Positions 1-6,799 of a DNA stretch of 12,031 nucleotides are shown here, piece after piece. A program made the translations under genes and the position numbers. The notes beneath the pieces were generated by a model that searched no databases, was not told where the DNA came from, and worked only from the letters and a program-made list of their open reading frames with translations. Source of the DNA: Firmicutes bacterium UBA3941 (GTDB taxonomy: Bacteria; Bacillota; Clostridia; Caldicoprobacterales; UBA3941); NCBI GenBank assembly GCA_002385665.1, contig DGDX01000027.1, forward strand, positions 1 to 12,031, written 5' to 3'. Position 1 is the first letter of the stretch; each line of letters begins with the position of its first letter.

Positions 1-97
1 GGATTATAGAGGTGTTTTAATATATTCTTTTTATGTACATATCCATATTACATCTCATTGATAGCCTTTAAGAATCTGTTAAATTTCCAATACAATT

Positions 98-137
98 CCA
101 AAATATCGTTTATTCTTGAATTTTGGAGTGATATAAT
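98..137 (+). promoter_or_regulatory. Extended -10 promoter with overlapping inverted repeat, upstream of the LtaS-like gene
   Basis: A perfect TATAAT lies at 132-137, preceded by TG at 129-130 (TGATATAAT), which makes an extended -10. The -35 at 17-bp spacing (TTTATT, 109-114) is poor; TTGAAT at 116-121 is too close. An 8-bp inverted repeat, TCCAAAAT (97-104) and ATTTTGGA (120-127) with a 15-nt spacer, flanks the -35 and ends just before the -10, so it could be an operator. Predicted transcription start is about 144, giving a leader of about 120 nt. Nothing else is seen in 1-264. Confidence 0.5.
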
Positions 138-264
138 AAACAAAACTCAATCCCAGGGACTTATTCAGATATACCATCCAAAGTTTGTAACGAAATAAAT
201 ACATATCCTGACATGATGACAAGGGACGTGTTTATGATACTTTTTATGGAAGGTTGGTATCACC

Positions 265-2280
265 ATGATGAAATACCTTAAAGCACAATCCCTCTTATTG
301 TACTTCTTTGCTTCCGTATTGTTTTATGAGATTATTTTAAAGATCACCACCATGCAACCTTTTCACAGGTTTGACTTATTCTATATGGCTATGTTCGGTC
401 TGTCCTTTTCCATTATTTTTTACTTGCTTTCCAGCCTGTTTAACGGCAAGGACAAGTTTACCCTGGCATTTATCCTCCTGCTTCTGCTGAGTGTAATCTT
501 CTCTTCCCAAATGGTATACTACAAGTTCTTCAAGACCTTCTATACCCTGTATTCTCTGGGTCAGGGGGGACAGGTCATGGAGTTTTGGAAGGATATCCTT
601 TATGTCTTGTCCAGGAACTGGCTGTGGGTTTTCCTGTTCTTCCTTCCCCCAATAACAATTTTAATCCTTAAAAATAGAGTAGTCTTTTGCAGGCGGCCCG
701 GACTCGGCTCTTTTCTGGTTCTTCTGTTTCTGCTGATCCTCGTCAATGTTTTGGCCATTGGGGACATCTATTTAGGGGACAGGCAGGTAAATTCACATTA
801 TGAACTATACTATAATCCGGGTAACCCCTTGTTGACTGCACAAAAGCTGGGCCTTCTGACCAGCATGCGCCTGGATGCCCAAAGGTTAATCCTTATGAAT
901 AACCCTTTAGGCAACATCAATAATGATAAGGTTGAGGAAGCGTATAAGCCTGTTGAGCCCGAAAATGATATCAAAGAGCCCATAGAGCCTGCAGAGCCTG
1001 ATGATATTGACAAAGAGCCTGCGGAGGATCAGCCGGAACCCATCTATGAACCCAATATTTTGGATATAGATTTCGTCCAACTTATAGCCTCTGAGACGGA
1101 TGATGATATCAGGGACATGCATAAGTACTTTTCAGAGGTCCCGCCCACAAACAAAAATGAGTATACTGGAAAATACAAGGGTTACAACCTCATCCTCATT
1201 ACAGCCGAGAGTTTTTCACCCTATGCGGTGCATAAGGATGTAACCCCCACCCTGTATAAAATGGTGCATGAGGGCTACAATTTCACTAACTTCTACACTC
1301 CCATATGGGAGGTAAGTACCCTGGATGGCGAATATGTCGCCTGTACCAGCCTTCTACCCAAACGAGGGGTCTGGAGCCTATATTTCTCAGGTCGTATATC
1401 CATGCCCTTTACCATGGGGAACCAGTTAAGGGTCTTGGGTTACAATACCAGGGCTTACCACAACCACACCTATGATTACTATAGGCGGGACGTCTCCCAC
1501 CCAAACATGGGGTATGATTACAAGGGTATAGGTAACGGACTTGAAATGTCCAAGGCCTGGCCCAGGTCAGACCTGGAGATGATGGAAAAAACCATTCCGG
1601 AATACTTAAACGATGAACTCTTCCATACCTATTATATGACCGTAAGCGGTCATATGCAGTATAATTTCATGGGCAACCATATGGCCATAAAGAATAAGGA
1701 GCTTGTCAAGGATCTGCCCTATACCGAGGCCGGAAGGGCATATATGGCCACCCAGATTGAATTCGACAGGGCAATGGAATACCTGTTGAATCAGCTGGAG
1801 GAGGCCGGGATCGCAGAAAGAACTCTCATAGCCATAAGCTCCGACCATTACCCCTATGGCCTTGAAAAAAATGAACTGGACGATCTGGCCGGCCATACCC
1901 TTGAAAAGAATTTCGAGTTCTATAAGAATACTTTTATACTCTATACCAAGGGCATGGAGCCTGTAACCATAGATAAACCCTGTTCCAGTTTGGATATCAT
2001 ACCCACCCTCTCCAACCTGCTTGGCCTGGAATACGATTCCAGACTCCTGATGGGCCGGGACATCTTTTCCGATTCGGAGCCCCTGGTCATATTCCTAAAC
2101 AGGAGCTTTATAACGGATAAAGGACGATACGATGCCGAAGAAAAGGTATTCTATCCCAGCCAGGACCAACAGGTCGGTCAAGAGTACATCGATGACATCC
2201 TGGATATAGTGGAGAAAAAGTTCTATTATTCTGCCAAGGTACTGGACACTGATTATTATAAATATGTACTAAATAATTAA
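265..2280 (+). CDS. LtaS-family lipoteichoic acid synthase-like membrane phosphoglycerol transferase / sulfatase
   Basis: A 671-residue membrane enzyme of the LtaS/alkaline phosphatase-superfamily type, which transfers glycerol-phosphate from phosphatidylglycerol onto lipoteichoic acid outside the membrane. About five hydrophobic segments (roughly residues 8-27, 37-59, 65-84, 118-136, 147-168) precede the extracellular catalytic domain (about 305-600). Visible family landmarks: ITAESFS with a metal-binding Glu near 315, the STLDGE segment with probable nucleophile Thr352, YHN near 399 with the YYRRD segment after it, SGH at 461-463, and SSDHYP with metal ligands Asp527/His528. Length and order match LtaS proteins. 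Residues about 224-264 form a Glu/Pro/Asp-rich linker that is not typical. The start ATG has a weak, distant GGAAGG at 248-253; the next codon is also ATG and is possible. The gene is monocistronic with a terminator at 2407-2440. Whether it makes lipoteichoic acid or modifies another polymer cannot be decided. Confidence 0.93.
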   Translation: MMKYLKAQSLLLYFFASVLFYEIILKITTMQPFHRFDLFYMAMFGLSFSIIFYLLSSLFNGKDKFTLAFILLLLLSVIFSSQMVYYKFFKTFYTLYSLGQGGQVMEFWKDILYVLSRNWLWVFLFFLPPITILILKNRVVFCRRPGLGSFLVLLFLLILVNVLAIGDIYLGDRQVNSHYELYYNPGNPLLTAQKLGLLTSMRLDAQRLILMNNPLGNINNDKVEEAYKPVEPENDIKEPIEPAEPDDIDKEPAEDQPEPIYEPNILDIDFVQLIASETDDDIRDMHKYFSEVPPTNKNEYTGKYKGYNLILITAESFSPYAVHKDVTPTLYKMVHEGYNFTNFYTPIWEVSTLDGEYVACTSLLPKRGVWSLYFSGRISMPFTMGNQLRVLGYNTRAYHNHTYDYYRRDVSHPNMGYDYKGIGNGLEMSKAWPRSDLEMMEKTIPEYLNDELFHTYYMTVSGHMQYNFMGNHMAIKNKELVKDLPYTEAGRAYMATQIEFDRAMEYLLNQLEEAGIAERTLIAISSDHYPYGLEKNELDDLAGHTLEKNFEFYKNTFILYTKGMEPVTIDKPCSSLDIIPTLSNLLGLEYDSRLLMGRDIFSDSEPLVIFLNRSFITDKGRYDAEEKVFYPSQDQQVGQEYIDDILDIVEKKFYYSAKVLDTDYYKYVLNN

Positions 2281-2406
2281 TTAACCTGTTGTGCCAGCCA
2301 ACCTTATGACGGTAATAGCTATTAAACTCCTACTACCATCTCAAGAGTAACTGCACAGCTTTGGAATTCAGGTCTAACTATTCTCATGGGAGGATGGTCT
2401 ATTTCG

Positions 2407-2440
2407 GCAGCTTTCAAATTACACCAAGAAGCTGCTTTTT
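2407..2440 (+). terminator. Rho-independent terminator of the LtaS-like gene
   Basis: The 7-bp stem GCAGCTT (2407-2413) / AAGCTGC (2429-2435) with a 15-nt loop is followed directly by five T (2436-2440). It lies 127 nt after the stop codon on the same strand. The stem is modest, so efficiency is uncertain. Confidence 0.6.
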
Positions 2441-2553
2441 CTAACTGAAACATGGTTGAAACATTGGTTCTAAGAGTAATGGACTATTGATAAGCGGATG
2501 ACTTCATCGATTTGGTTAAGAAAACTTGGCTTATGGAATGCAGAAAAGCCGTA

Positions 2554-2576
2554 GCTTAAGGCAGGACGCCTTAAGC
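2554..2576 (+). other. Apical hairpin 1 with AGGAC loop
   Basis: The perfect 9-bp stem GCTTAAGGC (2554-2562) / GCCTTAAGC (2568-2576) closes a five-base loop AGGAC (2563-2567). It sits at the tip of the 208-bp inverted repeat, directly beside a second hairpin with the same loop. It is not followed by a T-run on either strand, so it is not a terminator. Confidence 0.7.
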
Positions 2577-2577
2577 A

Positions 2578-2609
2578 GCTTCCTTCCGGCAGGACGCCGG
2601 ATTGGAAGC
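2578..2609 (+). other. Apical hairpin 2 with AGGAC loop
   Basis: The stem GCTTCC (2578-2583) / GGAAGC (2604-2609) continues, after a small T-T internal mismatch, into TCCGGC (2585-2590) / GCCGGA (2596-2601) and closes the loop AGGAC (2591-2595). The 11-mer GGCAGGACGCC is shared exactly with hairpin 1 (2560-2570 and 2588-2598), while the lower stems differ in sequence. Confidence 0.7.
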
Positions 2610-2812
2610 GATAGGCTTTTCAAATGGAATAAGCCTTAGTTTTCTCCAAATTGATGTTGGAAGTAGCGGTCAATAGCCATTACCTGGCTAATGCGATAGC
2701 ATAATAAGATTATAAAAGAACTAATATAGGATGTCATACATTATAATCCAATTTTATCAGCTATACACTCCCTAATCAACTAATTCCACATAATTAAAAG
2801 CGGTCTGAGCAA

Positions 2813-5800
2813 TCATTTAATCCTGGCCAGAATTCCCAAATTATTGCCCTTGGCGTCCATCTGTATCCTGTTGTAGTTCTCCTTCACCCCATGGTCTAAA
2901 TCCATGGGTATTTTTCTATGGGCCAATTCTTCCAGTTTATCATCAAAATCCAGGCACTCCCGTATCTGCGCCGATACCTTTTGAATGCGTTTCCTGACTT
3001 GTATAACCTTTTCCGGATCCTTATTCTTATCCATGAAATCCTGTAGGACTTCTACTGTACCCCTATAGATCTCCAGCATCCTATGAAGGTATTTTGTACG
3101 CATGGTTTCCGCTATATTTTCATCATATCTGTGGATATAGATAAGGGCCTTAAATCCATTTTTCCTCCCGCTATCATACAGCCAGTATATAGGCCTTTTT
3201 TGATATGCCTTCACGTGATCCTTATAAAAAGCCTTCAGGAAGTATTCCCTTATCACCTCTCGGGGTGTTCCCTTGAGACCTAGCCCCTTGGCAATAAATC
3301 TAAGGTTGTCCTCCAGGCTGTCCTCACCAAAGGATACCTTAACAAATTCTATAAACTTATGGGTGATATCCTCTATATGATAGTCCCGGTCTGTGATTAG
3401 TAAGATATTATCCCCGATGGGCTTAAAACTTGCATACCTCTTTTCATCCCATTTACCGCCGGCAAAGGCCAGCCCCTTATAGTCCAGGGAGTATCGGCCA
3501 AACATACATCCGACGGCGTAGGATATAAAGGATCTTACATCCCTGCCCATATCCGCATCCCTCAGGGTAATATCCTCCTCACTCAAACAGGGTGATAAAT
3601 CCCCCTGCAGCCCATAGAGCTCAATAAACATTCTGTTTAGTTCTTCCTCATTGCCTTTAAGCCTCTCTATCCTGTCTCTGGCCACTCTTTTCCAGGCCTT
3701 GAAGCTGTCCTCTATAAATCCTGACTTTCTATGGGTCAGGAAGGGATGTTCCTTAAACCCCCATGCTTCCTCATAGGAATTCCATTCTTCCTTGGCGATT
3801 TGGATATTTTCCAGTACCAGACCTACAACCCTTTCTTCATGACAGAATAGCACGGGGAAGTCACTAAAATTCCCGACCTGTAGGTTTATGGTGGGATTTA
3901 GGATTTTGAATATATAGCCCGATACTTTTGATCCCATAAGTCCCAGCATATACAAAAGCCTGTGACGATCCTCGGTAAAGGCAGACATGCCCGAAACATC
4001 ATGGATGCTTCCCGCCTCCCTGTACCTGATGCTGAACCCGCCACTGGTAACCAGGGACCATGTGAGGGATTCTTTGAAATAGTACCTTGAATTCCTAACG
4101 GCTGACCGCCTTTTTCCATGGTTGTCCACGAAATTTCGGATTTCGTAACCGTCATTCTCCCAGTTAACTACATAGTCGTAGTTGCCGTACCACTGCCTTC
4201 TCTTACCTCCTTTATTGTAGGGGAACCATTTGCTCTTTGAGGCTATGGATGATTCTATAGAATCCGAAGAAAAGCTTATCTTATTTATATCCACCTCATG
4301 CCAGAGTCTTAAAAACCTGTCATTGTCGCCGGTTTGAAGCCCCACCTTGGGTTCAATTAAGCTGCCTGCCGGCTGACCCTCTAAAAAGGCCTCTATTACG
4401 CTTTCGTCTGCCCAGTAGGCTATAGGCATACCGGGCAACCTTTCAAACCTATCCTGATTCACCTCATAGTAGTAATAAACTCCGGGATCCTTTATAGCCT
4501 CCAGGGTCTTAAGCCGCTGTACTTCCATTCCCCCGGGGAAATCCGTCAGCTTAATATATTTTCCCTTACCCTTTGTCCTGCTGTTTTGAAGTACAAAGGT
4601 ACAAAGGGGCACAGTAGCTTCCCCAAATGCGGAGTATTCCATTTGGATAAGGCATACAATGGCTTTTTTCTTAATTATATGCTTTCTCAACCTTTCATGG
4701 GTCCGAATAAACATCCACACAAAAGGGGACATATAGGCCGAGTAGCCGCCCTTCCTGCACATCCTTAAATTGTTATAGATAAATGCGGAAAACAAGTCCC
4801 CCTTGTAGTCCGCATAATTTTCCCATATGTAATCCTTGAGCTTCCTATCCGGCTTATTCAGGTAGGGAGGGTTGGTGACCATTACATGGTATCTGTCTGT
4901 CAGAATGGAGGCAATTTTGACCAGCTTCCTTAATCGCCTTTGAACCTCCCTTATATCCACCCCCTCCATTTGTATATCGCCATCTTCCCCACAATCATGA
5001 ATAAAATCCAATAAGAGCCCTATATCTATTTTGTCCATGTATAGTAGGGAGCCTATTTCCACAGCATTTTCAAATTTATCTATTAGATAGCCTGCTTCCT
5101 TTTGGGCTCTTTCCCTCCTTGATGGGCTCATATTAAGGCCAAAATGGTTTAAGCAGTCCTTATGGATGCCAGACGAATCTTCAAAATATGTCAGGTTGGT
5201 TTTTGTACCCCAATCAAATGCCCTTGCGTTATGCCGTCTCGCCTTCATCTGCAGAATAAAACGCGCAAGCCCGCAGGCCCTCTTATCAATATCCAGGCCA
5301 TAGAGGTTTTTCTCTAAAATAAGCCTTGACGCGTCCCCTGCTGTGTAGCCCCGGGATTCATAGATCATCAACAGTACATCAAAGGCGTAGCTGAGGCAGT
5401 GTCCGGAGCCCATGGCATTATCGAATACCCTGATTTCCTCCGGAGAAACCTCCTCTTTGATAACGGGTATATCCCCGGGCATCAGGTATTCCAGGGACTC
5501 CCTGATAGGACTGTCCGGATTCCTTTCCAACCAATATCTGCCCAGCGAGTTGTCCACCATGTATCTGACAACCCAGTCCGGGGTAAAAACCTGTGTAGCT
5601 GCCGGAATATCCCGCTTTCTTACAATGGTTTTTGACAGAACATCAATAACCCTGTCCCTGGGCTTGGTGTTGTAGTATTGATACAGCCAGCCTACCACCT
5701 CCGCATTTCCCTCTCCCCCTTGGGATTCCAAATCAAAATACTTTTCTTCAATTTGATGTACCAGTCTATACACAACTCCCTCGGGGTCACTATAGGATAG

Positions 5801-6400
5801 GTTAAGTAAGAGATCCGGATACGCCTTGGTTCTATCAAACAAAATGGGAAAGTATTGGTTTAGTTCATGGCATAGCTTTATTAAAAGCAGGCCAAAGGCC
5901 CTATCCATGGATGTAGGATTGCCTATTGCTTTCCATTCCTCTAATTTTCCAATCTCCTTGTCAGTGAGGTTCAGTCCGGCATCTAAGTATCGGGTCACCA
6001 ACTCCGGCTCCTCTGCCCCTTGCCTTCCCGATGAAAGGGCCCGAATTCCATTGGGAAGATAATTGTTGATCTCCAAAAAACGAATGGCAACAAGCCTTAT
6101 AAACCAGGTACAGGCTATATCCTCTATCAATTCTCTATAGGCAACTCTATGGTTGGAGCGCTTTTTCCTATCCTCCAGCTCATCAATGAGTGCCCTATAC
6201 TGTCTAACCTCATCTCCCGATATTGCAAATGGGCTTGCTGTACCGGTTTCAAATATCAGTTCATCACCAGATTCTGATTTTGACAGCGGGGGCTGTATTC
6301 CATCCTCCGTTATCCCCATCATGGAAGCCCTGGTTCTTGTGTTCTCTATCAGCTTTTCTCTTGCATATATGGCAAAATTCCTTAAGACCGTCCTGGTCAT
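2813..6400 (-). CDS. pglX: PglX-type adenine-specific DNA methyltransferase (BREX-1 family), orphan
   Basis: A full-length 1195-residue class I SAM-dependent N6-adenine methyltransferase like PglX of BREX phage-defence systems, which marks host DNA. Residues 1-110 match the family's N-terminal opening (MTRTVLRNFAIYAR, then ELIEDIACTWFIRLVAIRF). FTPDWVVRYMVDNSLG is at 272-287; SAM-binding motif I is DNAMGSGH at 327-334 (DPACGSGH is more usual); GLDIDKRA at 368-375 is the likely motif II; the catalytic NPPY is at 510-513. The C-terminal half has family signatures such as GLQTGDNDRFLR and KWFPYNKGGKRRQWYG, the presumed target-recognition part. AGGAGG at 6406-6411 lies 5 nt before the ATG. The gene is alone: the neighbours are a convergent LtaS-like gene and a divergent peptidase, with no brxA, brxB, brxC, pglZ or brxL. 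It may be a solitary methyltransferase or a leftover of a BREX locus; no frameshift is seen. No PD-(D/E)XK nuclease domain was recognised. Confidence 0.93.
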   Translation of the reverse strand: MTRTVLRNFAIYAREKLIENTRTRASMMGITEDGIQPPLSKSESGDELIFETGTASPFAISGDEVRQYRALIDELEDRKKRSNHRVAYRELIEDIACTWFIRLVAIRFLEINNYLPNGIRALSSGRQGAEEPELVTRYLDAGLNLTDKEIGKLEEWKAIGNPTSMDRAFGLLLIKLCHELNQYFPILFDRTKAYPDLLLNLSYSDPEGVVYRLVHQIEEKYFDLESQGGEGNAEVVGWLYQYYNTKPRDRVIDVLSKTIVRKRDIPAATQVFTPDWVVRYMVDNSLGRYWLERNPDSPIRESLEYLMPGDIPVIKEEVSPEEIRVFDNAMGSGHCLSYAFDVLLMIYESRGYTAGDASRLILEKNLYGLDIDKRACGLARFILQMKARRHNARAFDWGTKTNLTYFEDSSGIHKDCLNHFGLNMSPSRRERAQKEAGYLIDKFENAVEIGSLLYMDKIDIGLLLDFIHDCGEDGDIQMEGVDIREVQRRLRKLVKIASILTDRYHVMVTNPPYLNKPDRKLKDYIWENYADYKGDLFSAFIYNNLRMCRKGGYSAYMSPFVWMFIRTHERLRKHIIKKKAIVCLIQMEYSAFGEATVPLCTFVLQNSRTKGKGKYIKLTDFPGGMEVQRLKTLEAIKDPGVYYYYEVNQDRFERLPGMPIAYWADESVIEAFLEGQPAGSLIEPKVGLQTGDNDRFLRLWHEVDINKISFSSDSIESSIASKSKWFPYNKGGKRRQWYGNYDYVVNWENDGYEIRNFVDNHGKRRSAVRNSRYYFKESLTWSLVTSGGFSIRYREAGSIHDVSGMSAFTEDRHRLLYMLGLMGSKVSGYIFKILNPTINLQVGNFSDFPVLFCHEERVVGLVLENIQIAKEEWNSYEEAWGFKEHPFLTHRKSGFIEDSFKAWKRVARDRIERLKGNEEELNRMFIELYGLQGDLSPCLSEEDITLRDADMGRDVRSFISYAVGCMFGRYSLDYKGLAFAGGKWDEKRYASFKPIGDNILLITDRDYHIEDITHKFIEFVKVSFGEDSLEDNLRFIAKGLGLKGTPREVIREYFLKAFYKDHVKAYQKRPIYWLYDSGRKNGFKALIYIHRYDENIAETMRTKYLHRMLEIYRGTVEVLQDFMDKNKDPEKVIQVRKRIQKVSAQIRECLDFDDKLEELAHRKIPMDLDHGVKENYNRIQMDAKGNNLGILARIK

Positions 6401-6466
6401 AAAATCCTCCTAAATCCATGGTTGATCCTGCTGCAGCAGTTGAATCGGCATAGGTGGAACATGTCC

Positions 6467-6496
6467 TTGAAATACGCTAAGGTAGTGGTATATAAT
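6467..6496 (+). promoter_or_regulatory. Distal promoter candidate for the secernin-like gene
   Basis: TTGAAA (6467-6472, five of six consensus) and TATAAT (6491-6496, perfect) are separated by 18 bp on the + strand. Transcription would start near 6503 and give a leader of roughly 300 nt before 6800. It would run against the pglX leader, so the two transcripts would overlap by about 50 nt. Confidence 0.45.
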
Positions 6497-6559
6497 GGTA
6501 TTAGTTAAGCAGTGTGTCAGAACTATAGTTTGGGAATGATTACATCCAACCACAAGATG

Positions 6560-6588
6560 ATTATAGCCCAAGTGTTTGACTTGCTCAA
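6560..6588 (-). promoter_or_regulatory. Promoter candidate for pglX
   Basis: On the minus strand, TTGAGC (6583-6588) and a perfect TATAAT (6560-6565) are spaced by 17 bp. Transcription would start near 6553, leaving a leader of about 150 nt. A short inverted repeat CAAGT-N5-ACTTG (6569-6583) fills the spacer and could be a repressor site. Confidence 0.5.
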
Positions 6589-6610
6589 CCTATTTAGACT
6601 GCCTTTGGTT

Positions 6611-6640
6611 TTGTAACAAGTACTCAATTTTTTATATAAT
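6611..6640 (+). promoter_or_regulatory. Proximal promoter candidate for the secernin-like gene
   Basis: TTGTAA (6611-6616) and TATAAT (6635-6640) are 18 bp apart on the + strand, with an AT-rich spacer. The start would be near 6647, a leader of about 150 nt. It is a weaker -35 than the distal candidate but at a more usual distance. Confidence 0.45.
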
Positions 6641-6799
6641 CCATATTGAAAGAAAAATATTTCGCACCATGCATCTTTTTATATCAACAAAAACCGGCTA
6701 TACTTAATAGAACGAAAAATATTAAGGTCCGGAATCCCCTTGTTTTACTTTATTCACTTCTATAACCAACGGATTTAACTGAAAAAGGGAGGAATCCAT

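Larger units (their letters stand above)
2476..2683. repeat. 208-bp imperfect inverted repeat; candidate structured RNA or MITE-like palindromic element
   Basis: The two halves are complementary in a series of helices: GTAATGG/CCATTAC (2476-2482 with 2677-2683), CTATTGA/TCAATAG (2484-2490 with 2670-2676), ATCGATTTGG with CCAAATTGAT (2506-2515 with 2646-2655, one G-T pair), AGAAAACT/AGTTTTCT (2519-2526 with 2638-2645), GGCTTAT/ATAAGCC (2528-2534 with 2629-2635), AAAAGCC/GGCTTTT (2544-2550 with 2614-2620). The tip carries two hairpins (2554-2576 and 2578-2609). The fold is a long interrupted stem ending in a three-way junction. The one wobble pair is allowed if the + strand is the RNA, weakly favouring that strand. 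No known RNA family is recognised. No coding frame and no clear target-site duplication is seen, so RNA gene, processed 3' UTR and small mobile palindrome all remain possible. Confidence 0.6.
2281..2812. other. Convergent intergenic region, 532 bp, no gene
   Basis: This lies between the stop of the LtaS-like gene and the stop of pglX. It has no supportable reading frame. It contains a 12-bp perfect palindrome TAATAGCTATTA (2313-2324), a Rho-independent terminator (2407-2440), and a 208-bp folded inverted repeat (2476-2683). From 2684 to 2812 the DNA is AT-rich with no clear terminator for pglX. Confidence 0.8.
6401..6799. other. Divergent intergenic promoter region, 399 bp, no gene
   Basis: This lies between the starts of pglX (-) and the secernin-like gene (+). 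It holds one promoter candidate for pglX and at least two for the peptidase, plus a 12-bp perfect palindrome CTGCTGCAGCAG (6428-6439) that would fall in the pglX leader. No reading frame or terminator is supported here. Confidence 0.7.

Noticed and set aside
1..61. A short open frame on the + strand at the left edge ending in TGA near 61, as the tail of an upstream gene.
   Set aside because: Fewer than 20 codons, no recognisable residues, and a composition like the surrounding AT-rich intergenic DNA.
2476..2683. An integron attC site or a Rho-independent terminator as explanation for the long inverted repeat.
   Set aside because: The outer ends lack the GTTRRRY/RYYYAAC core sites of attC, no integrase is nearby, and no T-run follows any of the helices.
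6428..6439. The perfect palindrome CTGCTGCAGCAG in front of pglX as an operator.
   Set aside because: It is a simple CTG/CAG repeat around a PstI-type core, lies well after the predicted transcription start, and has no second copy in the region.
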